This document shows, piece after piece, positions 56,917 to 64,000 of a DNA stretch of 64,000 bases (position 1 is its first letter; the number at the start of each line of letters is the position of its first letter). Location of the stretch: positions 2,294,001 through 2,358,000 of the forward strand of contig NZ_CP133078.1 in NCBI RefSeq assembly GCF_030908465.1. The letters are read 5' to 3'. A program made the translations under genes and the position numbers. Source of the stretch: Anaerotignum sp. MB30-C6. GTDB taxonomy: Bacteria > Bacillota > Clostridia > Lachnospirales > Anaerotignaceae. The notes beneath the pieces were generated by a model. It searched no databases and was not told the origin of the DNA. It saw only the letters and a list, made by a program, of their open reading frames with translations.

Positions 56917-57266
56917 AAGTCAGGCTTGTAAATCTTCTCTTTTGCAGGAGTATCCTCCTCTTGAAATACAGGTATAGATATATCTTGATCTTTCCAAAAT
57001 GCCATAACTTTCTCCTTGGCCCTTGCGACCTCAGTCATTGGCACTTGATAAGCAATGGTTTCTTTTAATCTGCGGCTAACTTCTTCCGATGTATTTGTAT
57101 GAAAGGCAGAAACCAATAAAAAAGCACCTGCTAAAATAACGGTTACATATGTACGAAATATAAAAAGGCTTTTGGAGGTACTCTCCGTAGAGCGACGCCC
57201 ACCCTGCCTTTCCCTCATCCTTCTTTCCAGTTCCAGTCTCCGTCGTCTTCGTTCCCTATCCGTCAT
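56901..57266 (-). CDS. SpoIVFA-like, N-terminal membrane part
   Basis: 121 residues: a strongly basic cytoplasmic start (MTDRERRRRRLELERRMRER), one membrane segment (about 34-54) and a 65-residue external linker ending LEESP. This matches the first half of SpoIVFA, which spans the outer forespore membrane. The ATG follows AGGAGGGATGC. It is the first gene of the series spoIVFA-N, spoIVFA-C, spoIVFB-like, rng. The stop TAG lies four bases before the next start and in another frame. Confidence 0.76.
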   Translation of the reverse strand: MTDRERRRRRLELERRMRERQGGRRSTESTSKSLFIFRTYVTVILAGAFLLVSAFHTNTSEEVSRRLKETIAYQVPMTEVARAKEKVMAFWKDQDISIPVFQEEDTPAKEKIYKPDLEESP

Positions 57267-57418
57267 CCCGCATCCCTCCTGATTTTAAATATATGTTTAC
57301 AAAAATCAGAATATGAACGAGCATGGACATTAGAATACAACAAAATTTTTATAAAATAGTTGAACTTTACTACGGAGCGAGATGTTTCTATTGCCAAATG
57401 GAACAATTGTCATTCAAA

Positions 57419-57456
57419 AACGCCGTCTGCTAACCTTAAAATTAGTAGACGGCGTT
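57419..57456 (-). terminator. Terminator of the YoaP-like gene
   Basis: AACGCCGTCTACTAA pairs with TTAGCAGACGGCGTT (one mismatch), followed by TTTGAATG. Confidence 0.86.
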
Positions 57457-57512
57457 CATTGTATTGTTTTTTAAATATATACTATCCAGAATCTCCAAAA
57501 TTCTAAAGCCCC

Positions 57513-58259
57513 TTATAAACCTAGTTGCTTTTTCAGTTGCCCCTCATTTAATAAATGAACAGTTTGGAACTCCCTGTTGTAAAACACCGCCCAGTTATTA
57601 AAAATACAGGGTACATTTTTAGCTTTTTCTAAAGTATCCACTTCAATCAAGTTAAGCGGTATACTGTTATGATCACAAAAGCTTTTAACCTGCTCAACGC
57701 AGTTCGGTATAAACGGACATTGCTTGCCGTAGTAGATGGTAAGCGCATCACTATCTATGACCTGTTTTTTAGCATTCTCCGCAAAAAAAGGTTTTGTTCC
57801 ATCGAAGGATAGTGCCAGCAGTTCGTACTCTCCTACTGTATCTACCACTTGAAATCCATAGTAAAGCATAAATTTCTTCTCGGATAAATAGGGCTTTTTC
57901 TTCTTAGCGGTAAGAACGCAAATTCCCGATTTCCCCTGACTTTTTGCATCTTCAATGCAATACTCCAGAAGATCTTTGGCATATCCCTTCCCCTTAAAAG
58001 ACCCTGATACCCACAAGCAATAGATATAAAAGTAGTTCTCGCCCCTTATCGGCACCCACGCCGTTTCAAGAGGTGCATATTCTATAAAAACCTTTCCTTT
58101 TGCATCAAGTTTTCTGAAAACGTGACCTTCCGCTATTCTCTCTTTTAGCCATGCCTTCTTTACGTGGACACCACATTGATGTTTTTTGTCTGAAATGGCA
58201 CAACAAAGATGCTCGCTTTCTATATTTTCCATCACTACATTCTTGAACCTTTCACCCAT
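57513..58259 (-). CDS. YoaP-like GNAT acetyltransferase with thioredoxin-like C-terminus
   Basis: The 248-residue protein has an N-terminal GNAT domain (YCLWVSGSFKGKGYAKDLLEYC as the acetyl-CoA loop, GFQVVDTVGEYELLAL) and a C-terminal YoaP-like domain (YYGKQCPFIPNCVEQVKSF to VPCIFNNWAVFYNREF) that resembles a thioredoxin-type fold with Cys-X5-Cys. The combination matches B. subtilis YoaP. The substrate is unknown. AGGAGG precedes the ATG. It is monocistronic. Confidence 0.87.
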   Translation of the reverse strand: MGERFKNVVMENIESEHLCCAISDKKHQCGVHVKKAWLKERIAEGHVFRKLDAKGKVFIEYAPLETAWVPIRGENYFYIYCLWVSGSFKGKGYAKDLLEYCIEDAKSQGKSGICVLTAKKKKPYLSEKKFMLYYGFQVVDTVGEYELLALSFDGTKPFFAENAKKQVIDSDALTIYYGKQCPFIPNCVEQVKSFCDHNSIPLNLIEVDTLEKAKNVPCIFNNWAVFYNREFQTVHLLNEGQLKKQLGL

Positions 58260-58504
58260 GGCTTACCTCCTGTATTTTCCTCCTTGTAAATAATATACCT
58301 ATTCAGTATAACAATGGACCCTAGCATCGTAAAGCAACTATTTCGGGCAAATCCAAATATAATCCGAAACGCAGGATGAAAATCCATCCTAAACATTTGT
58401 TGATAATCCATTTTTATTCTGGTAGAATTATGGTAAAAATACCCTTCCCTCTATTTGTAAAACTAAGGGGAAGGACATCACGAAATGTACAAACGGAGGA
58501 TATT

Positions 58505-58927
58505 ATGAACATTTTAGTTAGTGCCTGCCTTACAGGCAGTAATTGCAAATATAACGGTGGTAACAACTTTAATCAAAACGTACTTGACTTTATAAAAGGC
58601 CATAACGTAATCAAAATTTGTCCAGAATTACTGGGTGGTTTAGGCTGTCCTCGGGATAGCGTAGAAATGGTTGATGGTGTTTTCATGACCAAAAACGGTA
58701 TAAACGTGGATGCTGAGGTTTGCAGTGGTGTCACTCTCGCCATGGAAAAAGTGCGTAAACAAAATATCGACTTGGCTATTCTACAATCAAGAAGCCCAAC
58801 CTGTGGTGTAAACCAAATTTATGACGGAACATTTCAGGGTGCCTTAATCAAAGGACAGGGGCTTTTTGCGAAAAGCTTAATAGAAGAAGGTATCCCCGTT
58901 AGGGATTCTGAAGATATTCAGGTTTAG
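58505..58927 (+). CDS. DUF523 family protein
   Basis: A 140-residue protein of the DUF523 family: NILVSACLTGSNCKYNGGNN at the start, CPELLGGLGCPRD and the LQSRSPTCGVNQIYDGTFQGALIKGQG block. Conserved Cys residues (in SACL, NCKY, CPE, GCPR and TCG) suggest a metal or Fe-S site, but no function is established that I know. The start at 58505 follows CGGAGG; the longer frame (58376) is not supported. It is monocistronic, with no clear terminator seen. Confidence 0.9.
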   Translation: MNILVSACLTGSNCKYNGGNNFNQNVLDFIKGHNVIKICPELLGGLGCPRDSVEMVDGVFMTKNGINVDAEVCSGVTLAMEKVRKQNIDLAILQSRSPTCGVNQIYDGTFQGALIKGQGLFAKSLIEEGIPVRDSEDIQV

Positions 58928-59181
58928 ATTGAGCGGTATGTCGGTACATAGTACGTATCCCTTGTCTGCCCATTAACCCCAACCAATGCTCCACCCGTTG
59001 CCCCCTATCACAGTGTAGAAGGGAAACATTGTACGAAAACTCATGAAAAAATAATGGGATTTGGAGATTGATTGTTTGGTCGAAAAAGACTTATGATGTC
59101 TCAGTGGATCAGCTGGCATTGTTTAGCTGCTTATAATAAAGTATATTAAAAAAAGAAACTATAAAATAAGAGGGGCAGCAA

Positions 59182-59382
59182 ATGGAGAAAAATAAATTGT
59201 CTAAAAAAATAGTAAATATAGCTTTTTTCTTGGCATGGACTGTTATTTTAATAAATATTTCCATTAGTTTTTTTATAAAAAGCTCATTAACTCCTGAAAC
59301 TTTAGGAAACTATATTGTAATAAGTTGGACGATTCATGGTATATGTGCAATAGTTATATTTATAAAAAGCACTTACTATTAA
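59182..59382 (+). CDS. Small two-segment membrane protein, unknown function
   Basis: A 66-residue protein with a Lys-rich start (MEKNKLSKKIV) and two hydrophobic segments (about 10-31 and 42-61). GAGGGG lies before the ATG, and a terminator follows behind. The coding sequence is clearly richer in A+T than its neighbours, which may point to recent acquisition or to relaxed codon use in a short membrane gene. No family recognised. Confidence 0.62.
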   Translation: MEKNKLSKKIVNIAFFLAWTVILINISISFFIKSSLTPETLGNYIVISWTIHGICAIVIFIKSTYY

Positions 59383-59476
59383 TTATTTAAATAATAAAAT
59401 TACGTTTTGAGGATTGACACATACTGCCTTTTCAATCTTGAAACGCCCCGCCTCTTTCTAAGAATAACCTTTACCG

Positions 59477-59519
59477 TAAAACACGCCTTAGGCGAAGAAA
59501 ACCCAAGGCGTGTTTTTTA
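59477..59519. terminator. Bidirectional terminator
   Basis: AAAACACGCCTTAGG pairs with CCCAAGGCGTGTTTT around a short loop, T-run on the plus strand and A-rich flank on the other. It serves the 66-residue gene and the FMN-binding-like gene from opposite sides. Confidence 0.9.
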
Positions 59520-59597
59520 TTCTATTTACTTTTCTTAAATTGCCCCTGCAATATTTTGCACTTTCCCTGTTTTTTGCATTCGTTGTATGAAATAATT

Positions 59598-60011
59598 TTA
59601 TTTTTCCGCTTCTTCTAAACCTTGTGCAACAGCCTCTAAAATTGCTTGTGCCGAATAGGCATTTTGCTCTGAAACCTGAATGGTTAAGGATTGATTTTTA
59701 ACCACCTCTTTACATACTTCTTCTGCTGCCGATTGCATCAAAGGGTAGAATACCATTGCAGTCTCGGACATTTCTGAAAGGGCAACGTCCTCAATCATCC
59801 CGTCCTTAATGGTAACGGAAACCATAGCGCTTTCATCCCCTAAGGCAACCTGGGTATGGTATACACCATCCCGATATGTACCTGAGTCTCTATCGCCCAA
59901 GCTCAAGAAAAACCAAATCAGCCCAACCAGAATAATGACGCCCAACACAGCAAAAACCACCGTCTTGATGAGCTCTTTCAACTTTACCACCACAAATTTC
60001 GTGCCGCTCAC
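59598..60011 (-). CDS. Membrane-anchored FMN-binding-domain-like protein
   Basis: 137 residues from the GTG at 60011, which follows AGGAGGG by seven bases; the ATG at 60050 is upstream of that site and rejected. One membrane segment (about 18-40) is followed by an external domain with the RnfG/NosR-like FMN-binding pattern: GTYRDGVYHTQV, MVSVTIKDGMIEDVAL and AYSAQAILEAVAQGLEE. The usual (S/T)GAT motif that carries covalent FMN reads SEQNAYS here, so covalent flavin is not expected. It is divergent from addB. Role unknown. Confidence 0.7.
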   Translation of the reverse strand: MSGTKFVVVKLKELIKTVVFAVLGVIILVGLIWFFLSLGDRDSGTYRDGVYHTQVALGDESAMVSVTIKDGMIEDVALSEMSETAMVFYPLMQSAAEEVCKEVVKNQSLTIQVSEQNAYSAQAILEAVAQGLEEAEK

Positions 60012-60091
60012 CTTACTCCCTCCTAGAATACATTTCCTTATTTTAACCATATGTTTGTCAATTCATCTTTATTCCGCTGTACAAGTTTGCC

Positions 60092-60120
60092 TTGAAAAAA
60101 AGCATTCTCTTAGGTATCAT
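60092..60120 (+). promoter_or_regulatory. addB promoter
   Basis: TTGAAA (60092-60097), 17-base spacer, TATCAT (60115-60120), 25 bases before the addB start codon. No LexA box was seen beside it. Confidence 0.7.
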
Positions 60121-60144
60121 GGTAAGAAAAAGGAAGGTGACAAC

Positions 60145-63100
60145 ATGGCACTACGCTTTATCGTCGGCACCGCTGGTACCGGAAAAACTCATCTTTGTAT
60201 GGATGAAATCATTAAAAATCAAAAAGATGGCAAGGGCCGCCAAATTTTTATTGTGCCTGAACAGTTCACCTCCCAAACAGAGCGTGACTTAATTACCCAT
60301 GGCCAACAAAATGCCATTCTTACCGCAGAAGTTCTAAGCTTTGGACGCTTAGCCCACCAAGTTTTTTCTAAAAATGGTGTGGGGAAAAAAACTCCCTTGG
60401 GTGATATCGGAAAATCAATGGCGTTACAAAAAGTCCTCCTAGAGGAAAAAGAAAATATTACATTTTTCAAAAACGCCATGGATAAAAACGGCTTTGTGGA
60501 TCAACTTAGCTTAACAATTTCTGAATTTTTCCAGTATTATATAGAACCTCAACAGCTTTTAGATAAATCCCAATCGCCAGAACTAGCCAAAGGCATAACG
60601 GAAAAGCTTTCAGACCTAGCAAAAATCTATCAATCTTACATAAATTTCCTTGAAAAAGATTATATTTCTGCTGATGAAAGTCTTGCCCTCTTGGCAGAAA
60701 AGCTTTCCTCAAGCCAGCCCTTTCAAAACACAGAAATATGGCTAGATGGCTTTTACGGCTTCACGCCTCAGGAATACTCCGTAATTGAAAACCTATTAAA
60801 ACTCTCTACAAGGGTCACTGTTACACTGCCTATGGATGAAAAAAGTTATATTGCGTCCTTTTTACCACCATCTGCACCCTTTTTCGAACCCTTTACAACA
60901 AAAAATAAATTGGTGCGATTGGCAGAAGAAAATGGTTTATCTGTGGAGTCTCCAGTTTTTCTCTCTGAAAATCATAGAGCAAAAACAGAGGCACTGAAAT
61001 CCTTGGAAAAATACTACTTTCAAGGTTACTATAAAAAATGTAGTTTAAACGAAAGCGTGCAGATTATTTCCTGCCCCACCAAACAAGAAGAAATCCACTT
61101 TGCCGCAGGCATGATTACCCGCTTGGTACGAGAAAAAGGCTTGCGTTATAAAAATTTGGCCATCGTAACAAATGCCATGGACGTCTATGAAAAAAGCCTC
61201 CGTGGCATCCTGCGCGAACATAATATCCCTTGCTTTATGGATAGCCGGCGGGAAATCACCTCCCACCCGCTCATCACAATGGTTACGGCTCTTTTGGATT
61301 GCTTGGTATACGATTTTCGTTATGAAAATGTTTTCTCCTATTTAAAATCAGGCCTAACCCCCTTTTCCTTTGAAGAAATTGATGCTTTAGAAAACTATGT
61401 CCTGGCCTATGGAATCAAGGGCTTTAAGTGGCAAAAAGATACCTGGGCATATGGCTTGAAAAAAGAGGGAGAGGAAACCATAGGTTATATGAACGTCTTG
61501 CGAGAACGTTTTATGGAGCCTTTCGGTCCTTTCTTGCAGTTGAAAAAAAGGGGAAAACAGCCGTTAATAGAGTTTATCACCCTGCTTATTCAACACTTGG
61601 AAACCCTTGGCATTGCCGAAGCGCTTTCTGGCTGGGCAGAGGATGCACAAACAAATGGCAACCCCTCAAAGTCTGAGGAACATCGCCAAATTTGGCAGCT
61701 CTTGATGCAGGTCCTAGAAAAAGCAAGTGAAATTTTAGGAAATGAACCCATGGCCTTGGCAGACTCAGCAAAAATCCTTTCTGCTGGTCTTCAAAAATGC
61801 ACCATGGGTGTGATTCCTCCCACTACAGATTGCCTTGTAGTTGGGGATATAGAGCGTTCTCGCCTTCCTGAAATCAAATATCTTTTTGTTCTGGGGGTAA
61901 ACGAAGGAATTCTTCCTGCTCCCTCTCAGCCACAAGGTATTTTCACCGAGTCGGAGCGTCAACACTTAACAGAAACAGGCATGGAGCTGGCAAGCGATGG
62001 CAAACGGAAAACCTTCGAAGAACAATTTCTAATATATCGTGGCCTTACTCGCCCCGAGGAGGGCTTATTTTTAACCTATGCAAACGGAGAAACCGAGGGG
62101 AAAGCCCTGTTCCCTTCTTCTATTATTGATCGCCTTTGCCGTATGGATAGCGCATTAGAAGTACAGCCTTATTCAGGTTTTAAGTTAGATGAGATGATGC
62201 CCTCTTCTGCCTTTCATCTTCTGGGAAGTAAAATGCGGGAACATAAAAAGGAATCTCCCATGGATCCTCTTTGGCAAGATATTTATAGTTTTTTTGCCAC
62301 TGACCCCCTGTGGGAAAAGCGTCTTTCCTTGCTCAGAAAAGGCTTTGTAACCACCAAAAAACAGGAAAATCTGTCACCGAAAACGGCAAAAAACCTATAC
62401 GGTGAGAAGATTTTTTCTAGTGTTTCCCGTCTGGAACGTTTTGCCGCCTGTCCATTTTCCCATTTTGCAGAGTATGGACTGAAGGCAACGGAGCGAAAAC
62501 TCTATCAACTTCATACCCCTGACTTAGGGCTGTTGTTTCATGAGGTTTTGGAACTGTTTTCAAACAAAATACAATCAGAAAATATCCAATGGGATTCTTT
62601 AACCCAAGAAAAAACGGAAGCAATGATTCATGAAGCCGTTGACCTTGCGGCACCAAAACTGGGAGATCAAATTTTGCTAGATACAGCGGCAAATCAATAC
62701 CTCATTCATCGGTTAAAACGTATTTCAAGTCGTGCCGCTTGGACACTGGTACGTCATCTGAAAAACGGAGATTTTGTTCCCCAGGGCTATGAAATTGGCT
62801 TCGGTAACCACGAGGCCCTCCCCCCTATTGTCATTCAGTTGGCGGAGGGGAACCAACTTGTTCTGTCAGGAAAAATCGACCGTGTTGACTTATTGGATAC
62901 CCATGGAAATCGTTATGCTAAAATTATAGACTATAAATCCGGTTCCAAAAATTTTAACTTTCAGGATATTTATTACGGCTTGCAACTACAGCTTCTGATC
63001 TATTTAGATGCCTACTTAAAGCATTATGAAAAAACAAATACGCCAATGAAGCCCGGTGGTGTTTTCTATTTCAGAATTATGGATCCAAATATTTCCCTCA

Positions 63101-63531
63101 GTCAGGAAATGAGCCCAGAGGAGATTGAAGAAGCATTGTATCAAAAAATGCAAATGTCTGGTCTGATTTTAGAAGATGAAGCAGTCATCCAAGGCCTTGA
63201 CCACATATTTATTGAAGATGTCAAAGGCAAAAACTCGGCAATTGTACCCGTCGGTTATACAAAAAAAGGAGAACCCTCATCTGCGGCTTTTCTTGCTAAT
63301 GAAGACCAGTATGAAAAACTCCTTTCCTTTGTAGTAAATCAGGCGGCAGAGTTGGGTAACTCTATGCAAAAAGGTACCATTACCCCCTCCCCTTATCGCA
63401 AGAATGATCAATCCCCTTGCTCCTACTGTCGGTTCAAGTCAATTTGTCGTTACGACTATGATGATGAACCTAAGTGGCGTGATTTGAAAAAAATAGCTAA
63501 AAAGGACTTCTGGGACATGATTGATAGTTAA
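60145..63531 (+). CDS. addB: Helicase-exonuclease AddAB, AddB subunit
   Basis: AddB works with AddA to resect double-strand breaks up to a Chi site for RecA loading. The 1128-residue protein has Walker A GTAGTGKTH (8-16), a UvrD/Rep-like inactivated helicase part, and a C-terminal RecB-type nuclease (KIIDYKSG with catalytic Asp and Lys). Four Cys for the [4Fe-4S] staple are present: FAACPFSHF and CSYCRFKSIC (CX2CX5C). AAGGAAGGTG precedes the ATG at 60145; the frame starting at 59809 crosses the divergent promoter and is wrong. The usual downstream addA is missing; a terminator follows instead. Confidence 0.96.
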   Translation: MALRFIVGTAGTGKTHLCMDEIIKNQKDGKGRQIFIVPEQFTSQTERDLITHGQQNAILTAEVLSFGRLAHQVFSKNGVGKKTPLGDIGKSMALQKVLLEEKENITFFKNAMDKNGFVDQLSLTISEFFQYYIEPQQLLDKSQSPELAKGITEKLSDLAKIYQSYINFLEKDYISADESLALLAEKLSSSQPFQNTEIWLDGFYGFTPQEYSVIENLLKLSTRVTVTLPMDEKSYIASFLPPSAPFFEPFTTKNKLVRLAEENGLSVESPVFLSENHRAKTEALKSLEKYYFQGYYKKCSLNESVQIISCPTKQEEIHFAAGMITRLVREKGLRYKNLAIVTNAMDVYEKSLRGILREHNIPCFMDSRREITSHPLITMVTALLDCLVYDFRYENVFSYLKSGLTPFSFEEIDALENYVLAYGIKGFKWQKDTWAYGLKKEGEETIGYMNVLRERFMEPFGPFLQLKKRGKQPLIEFITLLIQHLETLGIAEALSGWAEDAQTNGNPSKSEEHRQIWQLLMQVLEKASEILGNEPMALADSAKILSAGLQKCTMGVIPPTTDCLVVGDIERSRLPEIKYLFVLGVNEGILPAPSQPQGIFTESERQHLTETGMELASDGKRKTFEEQFLIYRGLTRPEEGLFLTYANGETEGKALFPSSIIDRLCRMDSALEVQPYSGFKLDEMMPSSAFHLLGSKMREHKKESPMDPLWQDIYSFFATDPLWEKRLSLLRKGFVTTKKQENLSPKTAKNLYGEKIFSSVSRLERFAACPFSHFAEYGLKATERKLYQLHTPDLGLLFHEVLELFSNKIQSENIQWDSLTQEKTEAMIHEAVDLAAPKLGDQILLDTAANQYLIHRLKRISSRAAWTLVRHLKNGDFVPQGYEIGFGNHEALPPIVIQLAEGNQLVLSGKIDRVDLLDTHGNRYAKIIDYKSGSKNFNFQDIYYGLQLQLLIYLDAYLKHYEKTNTPMKPGGVFYFRIMDPNISLSQEMSPEEIEEALYQKMQMSGLILEDEAVIQGLDHIFIEDVKGKNSAIVPVGYTKKGEPSSAAFLANEDQYEKLLSFVVNQAAELGNSMQKGTITPSPYRKNDQSPCSYCRFKSICRYDYDDEPKWRDLKKIAKKDFWDMIDS

Positions 63532-63566
63532 GATAAAAAAACCTAGAAAGTAAGCCAATGAAACAC

Positions 63567-63615
63567 AAAAAAGCTCGGTAAAAAATGTCTTCTTGACCTT
63601 TTACCGAGCTTTTTT
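63567..63615 (+). terminator. Terminator of addB
   Basis: AAAAAAGCTCGGTAAAA pairs with TTTTACCGAGCTTTTTT around about 15 bases of loop. Confidence 0.9.
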
Positions 63616-63903
63616 ATAAAAATTATAAACCCATGTCCCATATTATATCTTACGAATCACAGTTCCATTCATTTAGATCCGACTTTCAAAACAATATGAT
63701 ACGGATATTTATATTGTTCGTCCTCAGACTATTCCTTTTATCTAAAAAATGTCCCGCCTTGATTGACCCAAGTATCAGACAGGAGTAAAACAACTGACTG
63801 GAGTTCAATCCATATGTCCACCTATTAAAATCCAAAACTACTCCTATTACCTTTAAGGGCAATTACATTTTTGGAGATTCCAATCTTTCGTACATCCCTG
63901 TCC
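63616..63903. other. Intergenic region without recognised features
   Basis: About 290 bases between the addB terminator and the stop codon of the partial gene at the window end. No frame with a Shine-Dalgarno, no strong hairpin was seen. Confidence 0.5.
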
Positions 63904-64000
63904 TTAAAACTTTTCCCAATACTGTTTCACACTACCTTCTTCTATGGCATCCATATAAGAATTGGCAATTTCAAAAACTTCCTCTTCATCACTTATCTTA
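63904..64000 (-). CDS. C-terminal fragment of an unidentified protein (runs off window)
   Basis: The last 31 codons of a frame entering from beyond position 64000, reading KISDEEEVFEIANSYMDAIEEG and ending YWEKF then TAA at 63906-63904. The acidic helical tail looks like real coding sequence, but it is too short to name. It is convergent with addB and is not addA read in the same direction. Confidence 0.45.
   Translation of the reverse strand, partial: KISDEEEVFEIANSYMDAIEEGSVKQYWEKF

Overview
The window looks like chromosomal core sequence from a low-to-moderate GC, Gram-positive, spore-forming anaerobe of the class Clostridia. The gene order rpoZ, priA, def, fmt, rsmB, rlmN, prpC, prkC, rsgA, rpe, thiN, rpmB is the Firmicutes arrangement known from Bacillus subtilis. 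A class III fructose-1,6-bisphosphatase, RNase Y, RemA, a T-box leader, spoIVF homologues and a LexA/YneA pair agree with this. From memory, the 16S rRNA resembles the Clostridium cluster XIVb / Anaerotignum group; a 16S search would settle it. I saw no prophage, insertion sequence, CRISPR array or conjugative element.

Layout. 1-3.2 kb: cysE-cysS under a T-box, ispF, and an iron-sulfur flavoprotein. 3.5-4.4 kb: membrane-anchored metallophosphoesterase. 4.6-11.1 kb: an rRNA operon on the minus strand with three tandem promoters, ordered 16S, 23S, tRNA-Asn, tRNA-Glu, 5S, tRNA-Thr, -Ile2, -Asp, -Val, -Met. 11.1-14.3 kb: small lipoprotein, a 48-codon protein, an EcsC-family protein and nfeD-floA. 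14.9-18.1 kb: divergent yneA-like/lexA SOS locus with nadE placed directly behind lexA. 18.1-23.3 kb: sensor kinase and response regulator separated by an oppositely oriented small gene, then mutS2. 23.8-31.5 kb: fbp, a membrane protein, an SDR-HAD pair, GNAT, tsaD and rnz. 32-47.8 kb: the conserved housekeeping cluster on the minus strand. 48.3-51.7 kb: rqcH and a MATE transporter. 51.8-57.3 kb: a hypothetical gene, rny, rng and a spoIVFA/spoIVFB-like locus. 57.5-64 kb: YoaP-like acetyltransferase, DUF523 protein, an FMN-binding-like protein and addB.

The genes cover translation (rRNA, tRNAs, CysRS, TsaD, RsmB, RlmN, Fmt, Def, RsgA, L28), ribosome quality control (RqcH), RNA decay (RNase Y, RNase E/G, RNase Z), DNA repair (LexA, AddB, PriA, MutS2) and envelope/sporulation signalling (PrkC/PrpC, FloA, RemA, SpoIVF).

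Most unusual observations: (1) the SpoIVFB-like membrane protein has lost all three expected zinc ligands, and its partner SpoIVFA is split into two frames at a CCC-TAG site that resembles a +1 frameshift signal; (2) an unexplained pair of RNA-like hairpins lies between the YugP-type protease gene and rsmB; (3) a kinase/regulator pair is separated by an antisense-oriented gene whose Shine-Dalgarno sequence is separated from its start codon by a hairpin; (4) tRNA-Asn and tRNA-Glu sit between 23S and 5S; (5) coaBC is absent between rpoZ and priA, where a long terminator hairpin stands; (6) addB is followed by a terminator instead of addA. Many starts were moved from the longest open frame to the one placed properly behind a Shine-Dalgarno sequence.
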